Of a stretch of DNA of 18,578 bases, positions 1 to 7,213 are shown piece by piece (within the stretch, counting starts at the first letter, position 1; each line of letters opens with the position of its first letter). The notes below the pieces were generated by a model that did no database searches, was not told the DNA's origin, and was given only the letters and a program-made list of their open reading frames with translations. This DNA is from Propionibacteriaceae bacterium UBA6238 (lineage in GTDB: Bacteria; Actinomycetota; Actinomycetes; Propionibacteriales; Propionibacteriaceae). The translations under genes and the position numbers were made by a program. The stretch is taken from assembly GCA_002441465.1 (NCBI GenBank), contig DJWE01000098.1, positions 1 through 18,578 on the forward strand, given 5' to 3'.

Positions 1-43
1 GTCCGCCCCCGACCAGAATGACCTCCCCGATCTTCGCTGCCAT
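1..43 (-). CDS. 5' end of a gene leaving the left edge, possibly a tetrapyrrole methylase
   Basis: Only the first 14 codons are in the window, reading MAAKIGEVILVGGG. The start ATG (41-43 on the complement) is preceded by a good Shine-Dalgarno, GGGAAGG at 52-58, with 8 bases between. The frame also stays open upstream to an ATG at 118, but that one has no ribosome site, so I prefer 43. A short polar start running into a hydrophobic strand and LVGGG is how SAM-dependent tetrapyrrole methylases such as CobA begin (usually followed by PGDP). A cobalamin gene directly upstream on the same strand would suit that. The identification is a guess from 14 residues; that a gene starts here is more secure. 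Confidence 0.4.
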   Translation of the reverse strand, partial: MAAKIGEVILVGGG

Positions 44-178
44 CTGTGCCGCCTTCCCGACGCCGTCCGTCCTCAGTGTTACCAACGCGCCGAGCCCGGG
101 CTTTGCTCCCGGTGTCATCGGCGGGCGCGGTCCCCGACGCGTCGCCCGGGTGCCGCCCGTGGGCAGGCAGCCGACTGC

Positions 179-1618
179 TCAGCGGCTGGCGAGGTGCAGC
201 AGCGTATCGAGATCGACGTGGCGTTCGAGGGCGTCGGCGAGCTCGTCGAGCATCAGCTCGCGGCGTTCGGCGAAACCCGGTGCCCCCGCGACCGGCTGCC
301 AGGTCGAACCGACGGTCTGGGCAAGCTCGCTGAGCCACGCGCGGCGGAAGGCGTCGTTCTCGAAGGCGCCGTGCCAGATGGTGCCCCAGGTGTTGCCCGC
401 GCGGATGCCGTCGAGGAACGGCTCGCCGCCGGTGGGTTCGACCACGCCGTGGTGGATCTCGTAGCCGGTCACCGGGTGGCCGTGCCAACTGCCGCTCGGC
501 TTGGCGAGGATCTTCTGCTCGTTGAACCGCACCCGGGCCGGCAGCAGGCCGAGCCCCGGCTCGGTGCCGCGGGCCGATTCGACCGGGTCCTCGATCAGGT
601 CGGTGAGCATCTGGTAGCCGCCGCAGATGCCCAGAATCGGGCGTCCCCGAGCTGCACGGTGGATCAGCGCTTCGGCCAGCCCGAGCCGGCGCAACCAGTC
701 AAGGTCGGCCACGGTGGCACGGCTCCCGGGCAACACCACCAGGTCGGCGCTCTCGACGTCGGAGGGGCTCGCCGTGGCGAACACGTCCAGCCCGGGCTCG
801 GCGGCGAGCGCGTCCAGGTCGGTGGCGTTCGAGATCCGCGGGAACCGGATTGCTGCCACCCGCAACGTGCCGGCCCGCCCCGGCAGGCGCGGCCACTTGG
901 CGAACGCCAAGGCGTCCTCGCTGTCCAGCCAGACCTGGTCCAGCCACGGCACGACGCCCAGGCAGGGCAGACCGGTGCGGGCGGTGAGCTCGGCCAGGCC
1001 GGGATCGAGGACCGCCTGGTCGCCGCGGAACTTGTTGATCAGGTAGCCGGCGAGCGTGGCCCGGTCGGCGTCGTCGACGATCGCCCAGTGGCCAAAGATG
1101 GACGCGAGCAGCCCGCCCCGGTCGATGTCTCCGACCAGCAGTACCGGCAGACCGAAGCGCTGGGCCAGGCCGAAGTTCACGTAGTCACCGGCGCGCAGGT
1201 TGATCTCGGCCGGTGACCCGGCGCCTTCGGCGACCACCAGGTCGTAGCCGGCTTCGAGTTCGGCGTAGGCCGCGTAGGCCGCGTCGGCCAGCCGCGTCCG
1301 TCCGCCGACGTACTCGCCGGCCTCCAGCGTTCCGCCAGGCTGACCGCGCAACACGATGAACGCGCGCCGGTCGGTACCCGGCTTGAGCAGCACCGGGTTG
1401 AGTACGGCGGACGGCTCCACACCGGCAGCGAGCGCCTGCAGGTACTGCGCGCGGCCGATCTCGGAGCCGTCCGGGCAGACCATGGAGTTGTTGGACATGT
1501 TCTGGGCTTTGAACGGCGCCACCCGCACACCCCGACGGGCCCACGCCCTGCACAGGCCGGCCGTCACCAGTGACTTTCCGGCGTCGGAGGAGGTGCCGGC
1601 TACCAGGATTCCCGCCAT
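179..1618 (-). CDS. cobQ: Cobyric acid synthase (glutamine-hydrolysing amidotransferase)
   Basis: A 479-residue protein of the usual CobQ/CbiP length. It amidates peripheral carboxylates of adenosyl-cobyrinic a,c-diamide with ATP and glutamine, late in cobalamin synthesis, in the cytosol. Residues 1-240 are the dethiobiotin-synthetase-like ATPase: P-loop GTSSDAGKS at 8-16, FKAQNMSNNSM at 36-46 and LVGDIDRGG at 161-169. Residues about 250-440 are the class I glutamine amidotransferase: ICGGYQM with nucleophile Cys332, YEIHHG near 386-391 and the catalytic-type His416 in GTIWHGAFEND. The frame is open upstream, but the ATG at 1618 has a GGGAGG ribosome site about 6 bases before it and the family N-terminus starts exactly there. 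No cobalamin riboswitch is evident upstream. It is followed on the same strand by another short gene start, so it may be part of a larger cobalamin operon. Confidence 0.95.
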   Translation of the reverse strand: MAGILVAGTSSDAGKSLVTAGLCRAWARRGVRVAPFKAQNMSNNSMVCPDGSEIGRAQYLQALAAGVEPSAVLNPVLLKPGTDRRAFIVLRGQPGGTLEAGEYVGGRTRLADAAYAAYAELEAGYDLVVAEGAGSPAEINLRAGDYVNFGLAQRFGLPVLLVGDIDRGGLLASIFGHWAIVDDADRATLAGYLINKFRGDQAVLDPGLAELTARTGLPCLGVVPWLDQVWLDSEDALAFAKWPRLPGRAGTLRVAAIRFPRISNATDLDALAAEPGLDVFATASPSDVESADLVVLPGSRATVADLDWLRRLGLAEALIHRAARGRPILGICGGYQMLTDLIEDPVESARGTEPGLGLLPARVRFNEQKILAKPSGSWHGHPVTGYEIHHGVVEPTGGEPFLDGIRAGNTWGTIWHGAFENDAFRRAWLSELAQTVGSTWQPVAGAPGFAERRELMLDELADALERHVDLDTLLHLASR

Positions 1619-1805
1619 GGCCGCATCCTCCCACTCAGCTTGGGGGCGGGGGACGCCAGGTCCAGACCCGCGCTGGGCGCAGCGCTGCCGAACGGCAGGC
1701 CCCCTCGGGGCGCGCTCGGCGCTGCCTGGGCGAGCTGGCCGGACTCCTGGATCGGCGCGGCTCCGGCCGACGCCTAGCGCAGGGACGCCGGGCCTTCCGG
1801 GCTGT

Positions 1806-2084
1806 TCAGTCGTCGAACGGAGGTTCAACTCCCCACAGCGGCGAACCCTTGCGATTCGCCTGCGTGCTCGCGGCGTACGCCGCGGAGAGGGACGCCGCGC
1901 CGGCGGCCGCGCTGTCGATCGTCCGATACACCACCCGATCGCCCACCACAGTGCCGCAGTAGCGTCCATCCGGGTTGAAGATCTTCTGGTTCTCGACCTG
2001 GCCGAGGTACCGGCCCGAGCGCGAGTAGATGTGGTTGTCGACCCGCTGGAGGAGGCGCCCGCTCTTGGTGTACAGATCAGTCAT
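1806..2084 (-). CDS. Small beta-hairpin-repeat protein (4-fold beta-flower type)
   Basis: A 92-residue protein with no signal peptide or membrane segment. Residues 3-55 hold four short hairpin repeats, each ending in an aromatic or charged residue, Gly, Arg and Tyr or Leu: LYTKSGRLLQRV, IYSRSGRYLGQV, IFNPDGRYCGTV and VVGDRVVYRT. This is the pattern of the small 4-fold beta-flower domain family, whose function is unknown. The C-terminal third is an Ala/Ser-rich helix-like stretch (DSAAAGAASLSAAYAAS) and then a polar tail ending in FDD. The start chosen is the ATG at 2084, because the repeat begins immediately after it; the in-frame GTG five codons upstream is an alternative and neither has a strong ribosome site. 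It lies 187 bases upstream of cobQ on the same strand, too far to assume co-transcription, and two small hairpins in that gap (near 1684-1713) could end its transcript. Confidence 0.7.
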   Translation of the reverse strand: MTDLYTKSGRLLQRVDNHIYSRSGRYLGQVENQKIFNPDGRYCGTVVGDRVVYRTIDSAAAGAASLSAAYAASTQANRKGSPLWGVEPPFDD

Positions 2085-2440
2085 GCCCCATTGACTCACT
2101 TCCGGCCTGGGATGCCTAATCCCCGCTGGCCTGGCGCCGGTGCCCTCATTGGCGCACCGGGGAGCGCCGCGCGTCCGGATTGAGGGGGAATAAGTGCTGA
2201 CAAACCCGAATCGTTGGGCGAGACGTCCGCCGATCGGCGCCTTCCGCCTAGCCACGCGCCGCGGCGCGGTTGCCGCCTGCGGTCGGGGTCAGGCACCGCC
2301 GTGCTCGGACCATACCAGGGCGATCCAGCGCGCAAGGGTGCCGCGGAGCCCGCCTCCCACCCCTCGGGTACTGTGGGCTTCACCTGTTCTGAGGGTCGCC
2401 GCTGGGGTTTCTTTGTAGAGCCGGTAGGAACGGCGACGCC
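2085..2440. other. Divergent intergenic region
   Basis: No coding region is convincing here. It separates the minus-strand beta-hairpin protein from the plus-strand desaturase and so should carry both promoters, but I see no -35/-10 pair I trust. A 7-bp inverted repeat, CCGGTGC at 2137-2143 and GCACCGG at 2154-2160, with a 10-base loop would form a hairpin in the leader of the minus-strand gene. Confidence 0.4.
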
Positions 2441-3550
2441 ATGACGGCAACCGACAGTCTTTCCCCGCTCACACCCCGTGCCTCCCGCGCCGCCGCGGTG
2501 CGGGAAGAACTGAGCCGGCGAACCCGGAGCTTCACCGAGCTCGCCCAGGCGGCTCGAGCCGCCGGGTTGAACGACCGAACCCGCTGGTTCTATCTTGCGC
2601 TCTTCGGCGGGCTGGTCGCTGCGCTGGGCGGAGCCGTCACCGGCCTGGTCCTACTGCAGGACTCCTGGTTCCAACTCCTGATCGCGGCGGCGCTCGGCGT
2701 GATCTTCACCCAGTTCGCGTTCCTCGGCCATGAGGCGTCCCACCGGCAGGTGCTCGCCTCGGGGCCGGCGAACGATCACCTCGGACGCGTCCTGGCCACC
2801 TTCTTCGTGGGCATCAGCTACTCCTGGTGGATGACCAAGCACACGCGTCACCACGGAAACCCGAATCGGGTCGGCAAGGACCCCGACATCGCTGCGGGAA
2901 CCGTCGTGTTCACTCCCGAGGACGCGGAGGCCGCCACGGGCGTGCGCGGGTGGGTGATCCGCCGCCAGGGGTGGCTGTTCTTCCCGCTGCTGCCGCTGGT
3001 CGGGATCGACCTCCACCAGCGATCGATCCGTAGCCTGTTCACCAGACGGCGGGTTCAGGGACGCGCGGTGGAACTCGCGCTCCTCGCCACCCGGTCCGTG
3101 CTCTACCTGGGTTTGTTGTTCTGGCTGCTGCCGCCGGGCATGGCATTCGCCTTCCTCGGGGTACAGCTGGCGGTCTTCGGTGCCTACATGGGCGCCAGCT
3201 TCTCCCCGAACCACATCGGGATGCCGATCGTGCCAGCCGACGCTCGGCTGGACTTCCTGGACAAGCAGGTGCTCACCTCCCGCAACGTCTCCGGAGGCTG
3301 GTGGATGACGGCACTGATGGGCGGGTTGAACTACCAGATCGAGCACCATCTGTTCCCGAGCATGCCGAGGCCCCACTTGAGCCGGGCGCGACGGCTGGTT
3401 CGGGCGCACTGCCGCGAGCACGGGGTGGGCTACACAGAGACGTCGCTGCACGAGGCGCTGGCGATCGTGGTGGGTCACATGAACGAGGTCGGTCTCGCGG
3501 CCTCACGAACGTTCCGGTGCCCCACGGCCTCGGCGATGGGCCGTCCCTGA
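2441..3550 (+). CDS. Membrane fatty acid desaturase (acyl-CoA/acyl-lipid type)
   Basis: A 369-residue integral membrane di-iron desaturase that would introduce a double bond into membrane acyl chains using oxygen and an electron donor. The three histidine boxes are present: HEASH at 97-101, HTRHH at 134-138 and QIEHH at 299-303 (followed by LFPSMPR). A further conserved NHIG lies at 257-260. Hydrophobic pairs at about 50-95 and 212-250, plus shorter ones at 115-130 and 177-190, fit the usual four-helix topology with the iron ligands in the cytosol. The start ATG at 2441 gives the usual N-terminal length, with TAGGAA about ten bases upstream as a modest ribosome site. It is monocistronic as far as can be seen. 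The cold shock gene lies next to it in the opposite direction, so both may serve membrane and RNA adaptation to cold, but that is only suggested by position. Substrate and double-bond position cannot be read from sequence. Confidence 0.92.
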   Translation: MTATDSLSPLTPRASRAAAVREELSRRTRSFTELAQAARAAGLNDRTRWFYLALFGGLVAALGGAVTGLVLLQDSWFQLLIAAALGVIFTQFAFLGHEASHRQVLASGPANDHLGRVLATFFVGISYSWWMTKHTRHHGNPNRVGKDPDIAAGTVVFTPEDAEAATGVRGWVIRRQGWLFFPLLPLVGIDLHQRSIRSLFTRRRVQGRAVELALLATRSVLYLGLLFWLLPPGMAFAFLGVQLAVFGAYMGASFSPNHIGMPIVPADARLDFLDKQVLTSRNVSGGWWMTALMGGLNYQIEHHLFPSMPRPHLSRARRLVRAHCREHGVGYTETSLHEALAIVVGHMNEVGLAASRTFRCPTASAMGRP

Positions 3551-3685
3551 GACCACTCGACCTCGGGTGCGGCGGGCCAGTACTGATCTGGCGCGAGCCC
3601 AGTCATGGCGGTCGGCTCACGCCGCGCCGTCCACGACCGTCGCGCCTCGGGTCGAGGCCACGAACCGGTTCCCGCGGGCGTGCGA

Positions 3686-3717
3686 ACGGCGCCGCCCCCG
3701 TGAGGGGACGGCGCCGT
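3686..3717 (-). terminator. Hairpin terminator of the cold shock gene
   Basis: A 14-bp inverted repeat with a GTGA loop (3700-3703) begins 15 bases after the cold-shock stop codon. The only imperfect position is C3695 against A3708, which becomes a G-U pair in the minus-strand RNA, so the stem is fully paired in that direction. There is no U-tract, as is common in actinobacterial terminators. It could also act weakly on the convergent desaturase transcript. Confidence 0.75.
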
Positions 3718-3731
3718 CAGCGTGTGCGAGC

Positions 3732-3938
3732 TCAGAGCGCGCGGATGTTGGTGGCCTGGAGGCCCTTCTGGCCGCGCTCGGTGTCGAACTCGACCTGCTG
3801 GCCCTCGTAGAGGTCACGCCGGCCCCCGGTTTCGACGATCGCGGAGAAGTGGGCGAAGACGTCCGCCGAGCCGTCCGAGGGGGCGATGAAGCCGTATCCC
3901 TTGTCGGAGTTGAACCATTTGACAGTGCCAGTGGCCAT
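3732..3938 (-). CDS. cspA: CspA-family cold shock protein
   Basis: A 68-residue single OB-fold nucleic-acid-binding protein, the usual length for the family. The RNP1 motif KGYGFIAP is at 13-20 and the RNP2-like motif DVFAHF at 26-31, with the conserved GTVKWFN at 4-10 and the EGQQVEF strand at 45-51. Such proteins bind single-stranded RNA or DNA, melt mRNA structure and act as transcription antiterminators or RNA chaperones in the cytosol; in actinobacteria many are constitutive. The start ATG at 3938 has a strong AAGGAAG ribosome site about 6 bases upstream, so the much longer open frame upstream is not coding. The leader contains a stable hairpin (3961-3979). It is monocistronic, with its own terminator. 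Confidence 0.97.
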   Translation of the reverse strand: MATGTVKWFNSDKGYGFIAPSDGSADVFAHFSAIVETGGRRDLYEGQQVEFDTERGQKGLQATNIRAL

Positions 3939-4622
3939 GTCGATCTTCCTTTGTGTTCCTGGACCGCTGTGGGCGGTCCGCTTGACCGCGCCGGCGACGC
4001 CGACGCGGGGGCCATGGAAATGGGGTCGGCCGGGCGCGGTCCGACGGACGGACACCTTGAGCGCGGCCTTTGCTGCCGGAAGGCTCGCGTACGAGCCGAG
4101 AGGCTCCGCACGTGAGCCGTGCAGGAGATAGGGATCATGAAGGCCGGCGATGAAACCGGCGAACTCGCCATCGAGAGAGGCTGCGTGCACGTCGGGCGCG
4201 GCCTGCCTCCAGGTGATGACGCGAGGAGTGTGGGTGATGGGGAGAACTCGTCTCTGTATGGATGGAGCCGACTCGGCGACGAGCGGCGAAGGTAACTGAT
4301 GTGGGAGGCGGACGGAAATGGGCTGTGACCCGTCCGGGGTGTCGGCCTGCCGGCCAGAGGCCGAGGCGACGCACAGAATGGACCGTGAGCACTGCGAGGT
4401 GCAACACATCACTGTAGCAGCCACCTCCGCGGCCGGGATGATGCCCGATCGGCCCCGGCTTTGGGTGGGTCGAGTAGGTTGGTCTTCTCGCAGAACTCGG
4501 GGCTCGTCGATGAGGTCGTCGGCCGGAGCAGCCCTCAGTGGAGACGACGGGCGTGCCAGCCGGCGGCGTCCATCGACGGACGCGCCTGGCACGGCCGGCA
4601 CCGCGAGAGGCGGTTGCGCCTG
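3939..4622. other. Long intergenic region: cold-shock leader and divergent promoters
   Basis: Nearly 700 bases with open frames on both strands, none with family features or a ribosome site. The left end is the probable 5' leader of the cold shock gene. On the minus strand a perfect 7-bp hairpin (3961-3979, stem GGACCGC, 5-base loop) lies about 10 bases upstream of its Shine-Dalgarno. I could not assign promoters with confidence. The right end should carry the promoter of the plus-strand gene starting at 4623. Confidence 0.45.
3961..3979 (-). promoter_or_regulatory. Leader hairpin of the cold shock mRNA
   Basis: Perfect inverted repeat GGACCGC / GCGGTCC with a 5-base loop, in the untranslated leader of the cold shock mRNA, about 10 bases upstream of its AAGGAAG ribosome site. 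Structured leaders are a known way in which cspA-type mRNAs are controlled, but here the regulatory role is inferred from position only. Confidence 0.4.
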
Positions 4623-5702
4623 ATGATTCTCACCGAGACGGACCCAGGCCGTTCCTCGCCTCGTCGTCCGGGCCGGATCCTCGCCTTCGCGGCGCTGCCG
4701 TCCCGTCAAGGGGGATTCGCACATCTCGCGCGGCTCACCGATCGCAGCGGACTGCGAGAGCGTCCTGAGGTGGGCGGATTCGCAGTACCCGGCTACCGGA
4801 CCTCGGACGCCGCGCGCGCCCTGATCGTGGTGCTGCACGAGTACCAGGGCCCATCCCGGATCGCGACGACAGCACTCACCTACCTGGCCTTCCTGGAGCA
4901 GGCGGTCCGCCCGGACGGGCTCGTCTACGAGCGCCTGACCGCCAACCGGCACTGGGCCGACAAGCCGGACCGTGGTGAAGCCTGGGGCAGAAGCGTCACG
5001 GCGATCGGGACGGCGGCAAGGATGGGCACGTCGAAGGCGATCCGCGATCGCGCGGTCAAGGTCTTTCTCCGTGCAGCCAAGGTCCGCTCTCCCGACGCCC
5101 GCGCGTCCGCGCTCGCTGCGCTCGGGGCGGTGGCCCTGGTGCGTTCGCGGACGGACGTGTCAGGAGTCGCGCGCGGACTCCTCGCCGACTGCCTGGAGGT
5201 CATTCCGCGCCAAGCCAGTTCGGGGTGGGCGTGGCCGGAGGAGCGGCTGGCTCACAACAATGCGGCGCTGTGCGATGCACTGATCGTCGGTGGCGCTGCG
5301 CTGGGCCGGCCGGTGCCGATCCGGCAGGGTCTGGCGATGCTGGGCGTGTTGATGGACACCGAGACCAGCGAGCACGGCCACCTCTCGCCCACCGGCGATC
5401 TGGGCCGTGCCGCCCACGAGGCCGGCCCGCACGGAAGGCAACGGCCCGCCGATGTCGCAGCCATCGCCGAGGCGTGTGCCCACGCCTTCGCCATCACCGG
5501 GGACCTCCATTGGCGCCGCGGGGTTCGGCTGGCGTGGAACTGGTTCCTTGGGTTGAACGACCTCGGCGTGCGCGTCTATGACCCGGAGACCGGAATCGCG
5601 AACGACACACTCCCACCCGCCACCTCGTCAGGGGATTCCGGGGCCGAGGCCACCCTGGCGGCGCTCAGCACTCTGCAGCGGGCCCAGGACGTGGGCGCGT
5701 GA
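4623..5702 (+). CDS. Six-hairpin (alpha/alpha toroid) protein, unknown function
   Basis: About 359 residues, cytosolic, with no signal peptide or membrane segment. It is built of repeated amphipathic helices (about 60-310), as in six-hairpin glycosidase-like proteins that are encoded near, or fused to, glycosyltransferases in actinobacteria. Motifs that match my memory of that family are GWAWPEERLAHNNAAL at 201-216, GHLSPTGDLG at 252-261, an Ala-rich helix ending in ITGDLHW, WNWFLGLNDLGV at 305-316 and the closing GDSGAEATLAAL at 337-348. The usual NENQGAES ending is altered here to SSGDSGAEA. The first 25 residues are Arg/Pro-rich. The start is uncertain: ATG 4623 is preceded by AGAGG at 12 bases, TTG at 4614 sits closer to that site, and the frame is open back to 4461. 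No sugar-related gene is next to it, so the role is unknown. Confidence 0.75.
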   Translation: MILTETDPGRSSPRRPGRILAFAALPSRQGGFAHLARLTDRSGLRERPEVGGFAVPGYRTSDAARALIVVLHEYQGPSRIATTALTYLAFLEQAVRPDGLVYERLTANRHWADKPDRGEAWGRSVTAIGTAARMGTSKAIRDRAVKVFLRAAKVRSPDARASALAALGAVALVRSRTDVSGVARGLLADCLEVIPRQASSGWAWPEERLAHNNAALCDALIVGGAALGRPVPIRQGLAMLGVLMDTETSEHGHLSPTGDLGRAAHEAGPHGRQRPADVAAIAEACAHAFAITGDLHWRRGVRLAWNWFLGLNDLGVRVYDPETGIANDTLPPATSSGDSGAEATLAALSTLQRAQDVGA

Positions 5703-5760
5703 TCAGGACCGGGTCGGCACTCACTGTGGGGCCCCGCCCATGTTGCCCGGGGGAGTGAGC

Positions 5761-5775
5761 CCGGCGACACGCCGG
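5761..5775. terminator. Possible hairpin terminator
   Basis: CCGGCG, a 3-base loop and CGCCGG form a perfect 6-bp GC stem about 60 bases after the stop of the six-hairpin gene. It has no U-tract. It could end that transcript or, read on the other strand, the tRNA transcript that originally crossed this site. Short stem, so only moderate support. Confidence 0.35.
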
Positions 5776-5808
5776 ATGTCTCTCCAAGCCAGAGGCCAGA
5801 CGTGACAA

Positions 5809-5833
5809 GCTCCCCCGCCTGGACTCGAACCAG
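5809..5833 (-). other. tRNA 3'-end fragment: left attachment site (attL)
   Basis: Read on the minus strand, this is a T-arm with loop TTCGAGT closed by CTGG/CCAG, followed by a 7-base acceptor strand CGGGGGA, a G at the discriminator position and then C. An acceptor 3' strand ending in A followed by discriminator G, with this T-arm, fits tRNA-Asn best. The other half of a tRNA is missing: the sequence 5' of the T-arm forms no anticodon arm, and no TCCCCCG 5' acceptor strand precedes it. A tyrosine integrase gene starts about 170 bases inward. This is the standard signature of the distal border of an element integrated at a tRNA 3' end. The orientation places host DNA to the left and an intact tRNA at the unseen right border. 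Confidence 0.7.
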
Positions 5834-5956
5834 AATCGGGGGGTGACTTCCCCGCCTGGAACAAGGCTTGCCAATCAGCCTATGACTAGGTAAATCAGTG
5901 TCCAGATGGGGAGAAACGACGATTGCACAAGTAGGCAGAAACGGGCCCAATTCGGC

Positions 5957-5981
5957 TACGATGGTGCACGTATGGTGCACG
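5957..5981 (+). promoter_or_regulatory. Integrase promoter region with phased repeats
   Basis: TACGAT at 5957-5962 is a good -10 box (TANNNT); no convincing -35 precedes it. Overlapping and following it is a direct repeat, ATGGTGCACG at 5961-5970 and 5972-5981, spaced 11 bases apart, each copy containing the palindrome GTGCAC. Repeats in one helical phase over the transcription start suggest an operator or an integrase/excisionase arm site. The integrase start codon follows 25 bases later. Confidence 0.45.
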
Positions 5982-6006
5982 ACCGGGTCGTTGGAAGGAT
6001 GCCCAC

Positions 6007-7197
6007 ATGTCGCAGCGGCGCGGTTTCGGCAAGCTTCGCAGTCTGCCGTCAGGCAGGTATCAGGCTAGCTACGTCGGCCCCGACCTGCGGCGCCACAACG
6101 CGCCCACGACCTTCCAGACCAAGCTCGACGCCGAGGGCTGGCTGCGCGATGAGCACCGCATGATCGAGCGGGATGAGTGGACCGCGCCGAGGGTCCGTTC
6201 GCAGGTGAAGTACCGACCCGGCTCCACGCTGGATGATTGGGCACCCGAATGGCTGGAGGCCCACAAGCGCAGTGACGGGCAACCGCTGAAGGCGCGAACT
6301 CGCGAGCACTACGAGAATCTTCTGGACGGACGCATCCTGCCGCACCTGGGGCACCTGCCGATGCGATCGATCACGGAAGAGCAAGTGAGTCTGTGGCTCG
6401 ATCGCGAGCTCCCACAGAACACGCCGGTGGCTAACGCCCACGCCTATGCCCTGCTGGGGGAGATCCTCCGAGCCGCGGCGCGCAAGGATCCAATGATCAA
6501 GCCTCCAACAGTGGCCGGCGCCTCCAAGGCGAAGACGAAGCACAAGGCCGACCCGGCGACGCTCGACGAACTGAGCGTGATCATCGAGAACATGCCCGAG
6601 CGCCATCGGCTCGCGATCCTGCTGATGGCCTGGTGCGCGCTGCGGTTCGGCGAAGTGAGCGAACTTCGCCGACGCGATCTCGTCCTCAGCGGCGACAATC
6701 CCCGGATCAAGGTTCGCCGAGCCGTTGTCCTGGTCGGAGGGCAGCGTATCGTCACGACTCCCAAGAGCGAGGCTGGAGACCGGGACGTGACGATTCCGCC
6801 GCACCTCCTGGAGCCCATTCGGCAGCATCTGGACCAATTCACCGAAGCCGGGCCGGACGCCTTGCTGTTCACCGGGGAACGTGGCGGGCATCTCGCGCTC
6901 ACGAGTTTCAACGGCAAGCCCGCCCGGCGCCGGCGGATCAAGGGCCGCATGGTCAACGAGTCGGCCTCCGGATTCTGCAAGGCCCGAGAGGCCGCCGGAC
7001 GGCCCGATCTCCACATCCACGACCTCAGGCACACCGGTGCGGTCCTGGCGGCCCAGGTGGGTGCGACGCTGCCCGAACTCATGGAACGGCTGGGTCACTC
7101 GACCCCTGCTGCGGCCATGCGCTACCAGCATGTCGCGCGCGGTCGAGCGCGGGCGGTCGCGGACGCGCTCTCCGCTCTGGCCGCTGCCGGCGAGTGA
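6007..7197 (+). CDS. int: Tyrosine site-specific recombinase (integrase)
   Basis: A 396-residue phage/ICE-type integrase that would insert and excise the element at the tRNA 3' end. Residues 1-60 resemble the N-terminal arm-binding domain. Residues about 72-160 are the core-binding (SAM-like) domain, with TLDDWAPEWLEAHK and ARTREHYENLL. Residues about 180-390 are the catalytic domain. All expected active-site residues are visible: Arg213 in ALRFGEVSEL, Lys253 in TTPKSEAGDRDV, His338 and Arg341 in HDLRHTG, His364 in LGHSTP and the nucleophile Tyr373 in AAMRYQHV. The start ATG at 6007 has GGAAGG about 8 bases upstream; ATG 5999 is out of frame. The gene ends 16 bases before the stop of the convergent excisionase gene. 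It looks intact and active. Confidence 0.96.
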   Translation: MSQRRGFGKLRSLPSGRYQASYVGPDLRRHNAPTTFQTKLDAEGWLRDEHRMIERDEWTAPRVRSQVKYRPGSTLDDWAPEWLEAHKRSDGQPLKARTREHYENLLDGRILPHLGHLPMRSITEEQVSLWLDRELPQNTPVANAHAYALLGEILRAAARKDPMIKPPTVAGASKAKTKHKADPATLDELSVIIENMPERHRLAILLMAWCALRFGEVSELRRRDLVLSGDNPRIKVRRAVVLVGGQRIVTTPKSEAGDRDVTIPPHLLEPIRQHLDQFTEAGPDALLFTGERGGHLALTSFNGKPARRRRIKGRMVNESASGFCKAREAAGRPDLHIHDLRHTGAVLAAQVGATLPELMERLGHSTPAAAMRYQHVARGRARAVADALSALAAAGE

Positions 7198-7213
7198 CCG
7201 GGCGATGATGTGC

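Larger units (their letters stand above)
5703..6006. other. Host/element junction region
   Basis: No protein gene is credible in these 304 bases. From left to right it holds a GC-rich hairpin (5761-5775), the tRNA 3'-end fragment that marks the element border (5809-5833), a second near copy of its core (5847-5859), and the promoter-proximal repeats of the integrase gene (5961-5981). Confidence 0.6.

Noticed and set aside
194..1216. Long plus-strand open frame (340 codons) across cobQ
   Set aside because: It is antisense to an unmistakable cobQ and has low-complexity composition with no family motifs; a GC-rich shadow.
1619..1805. Cobalamin riboswitch upstream of cobQ
   Set aside because: I looked for the B12 box and the conserved core on the minus strand and found neither; only small GC hairpins are present.
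4461..4622. N-terminal extension of the six-hairpin protein from 4461
   Set aside because: The added 54 residues are Arg/Ser-rich without family character and no ribosome site precedes them.
5809..5890. A complete tRNA on the minus strand (a D-arm-like GGCTGATTGGCAAGCC lies at 5865-5880)
   Set aside because: The 5' acceptor strand that should pair with CGGGGGA is absent, no anticodon arm can be formed, and the distance between the arms does not suit a normal tRNA.
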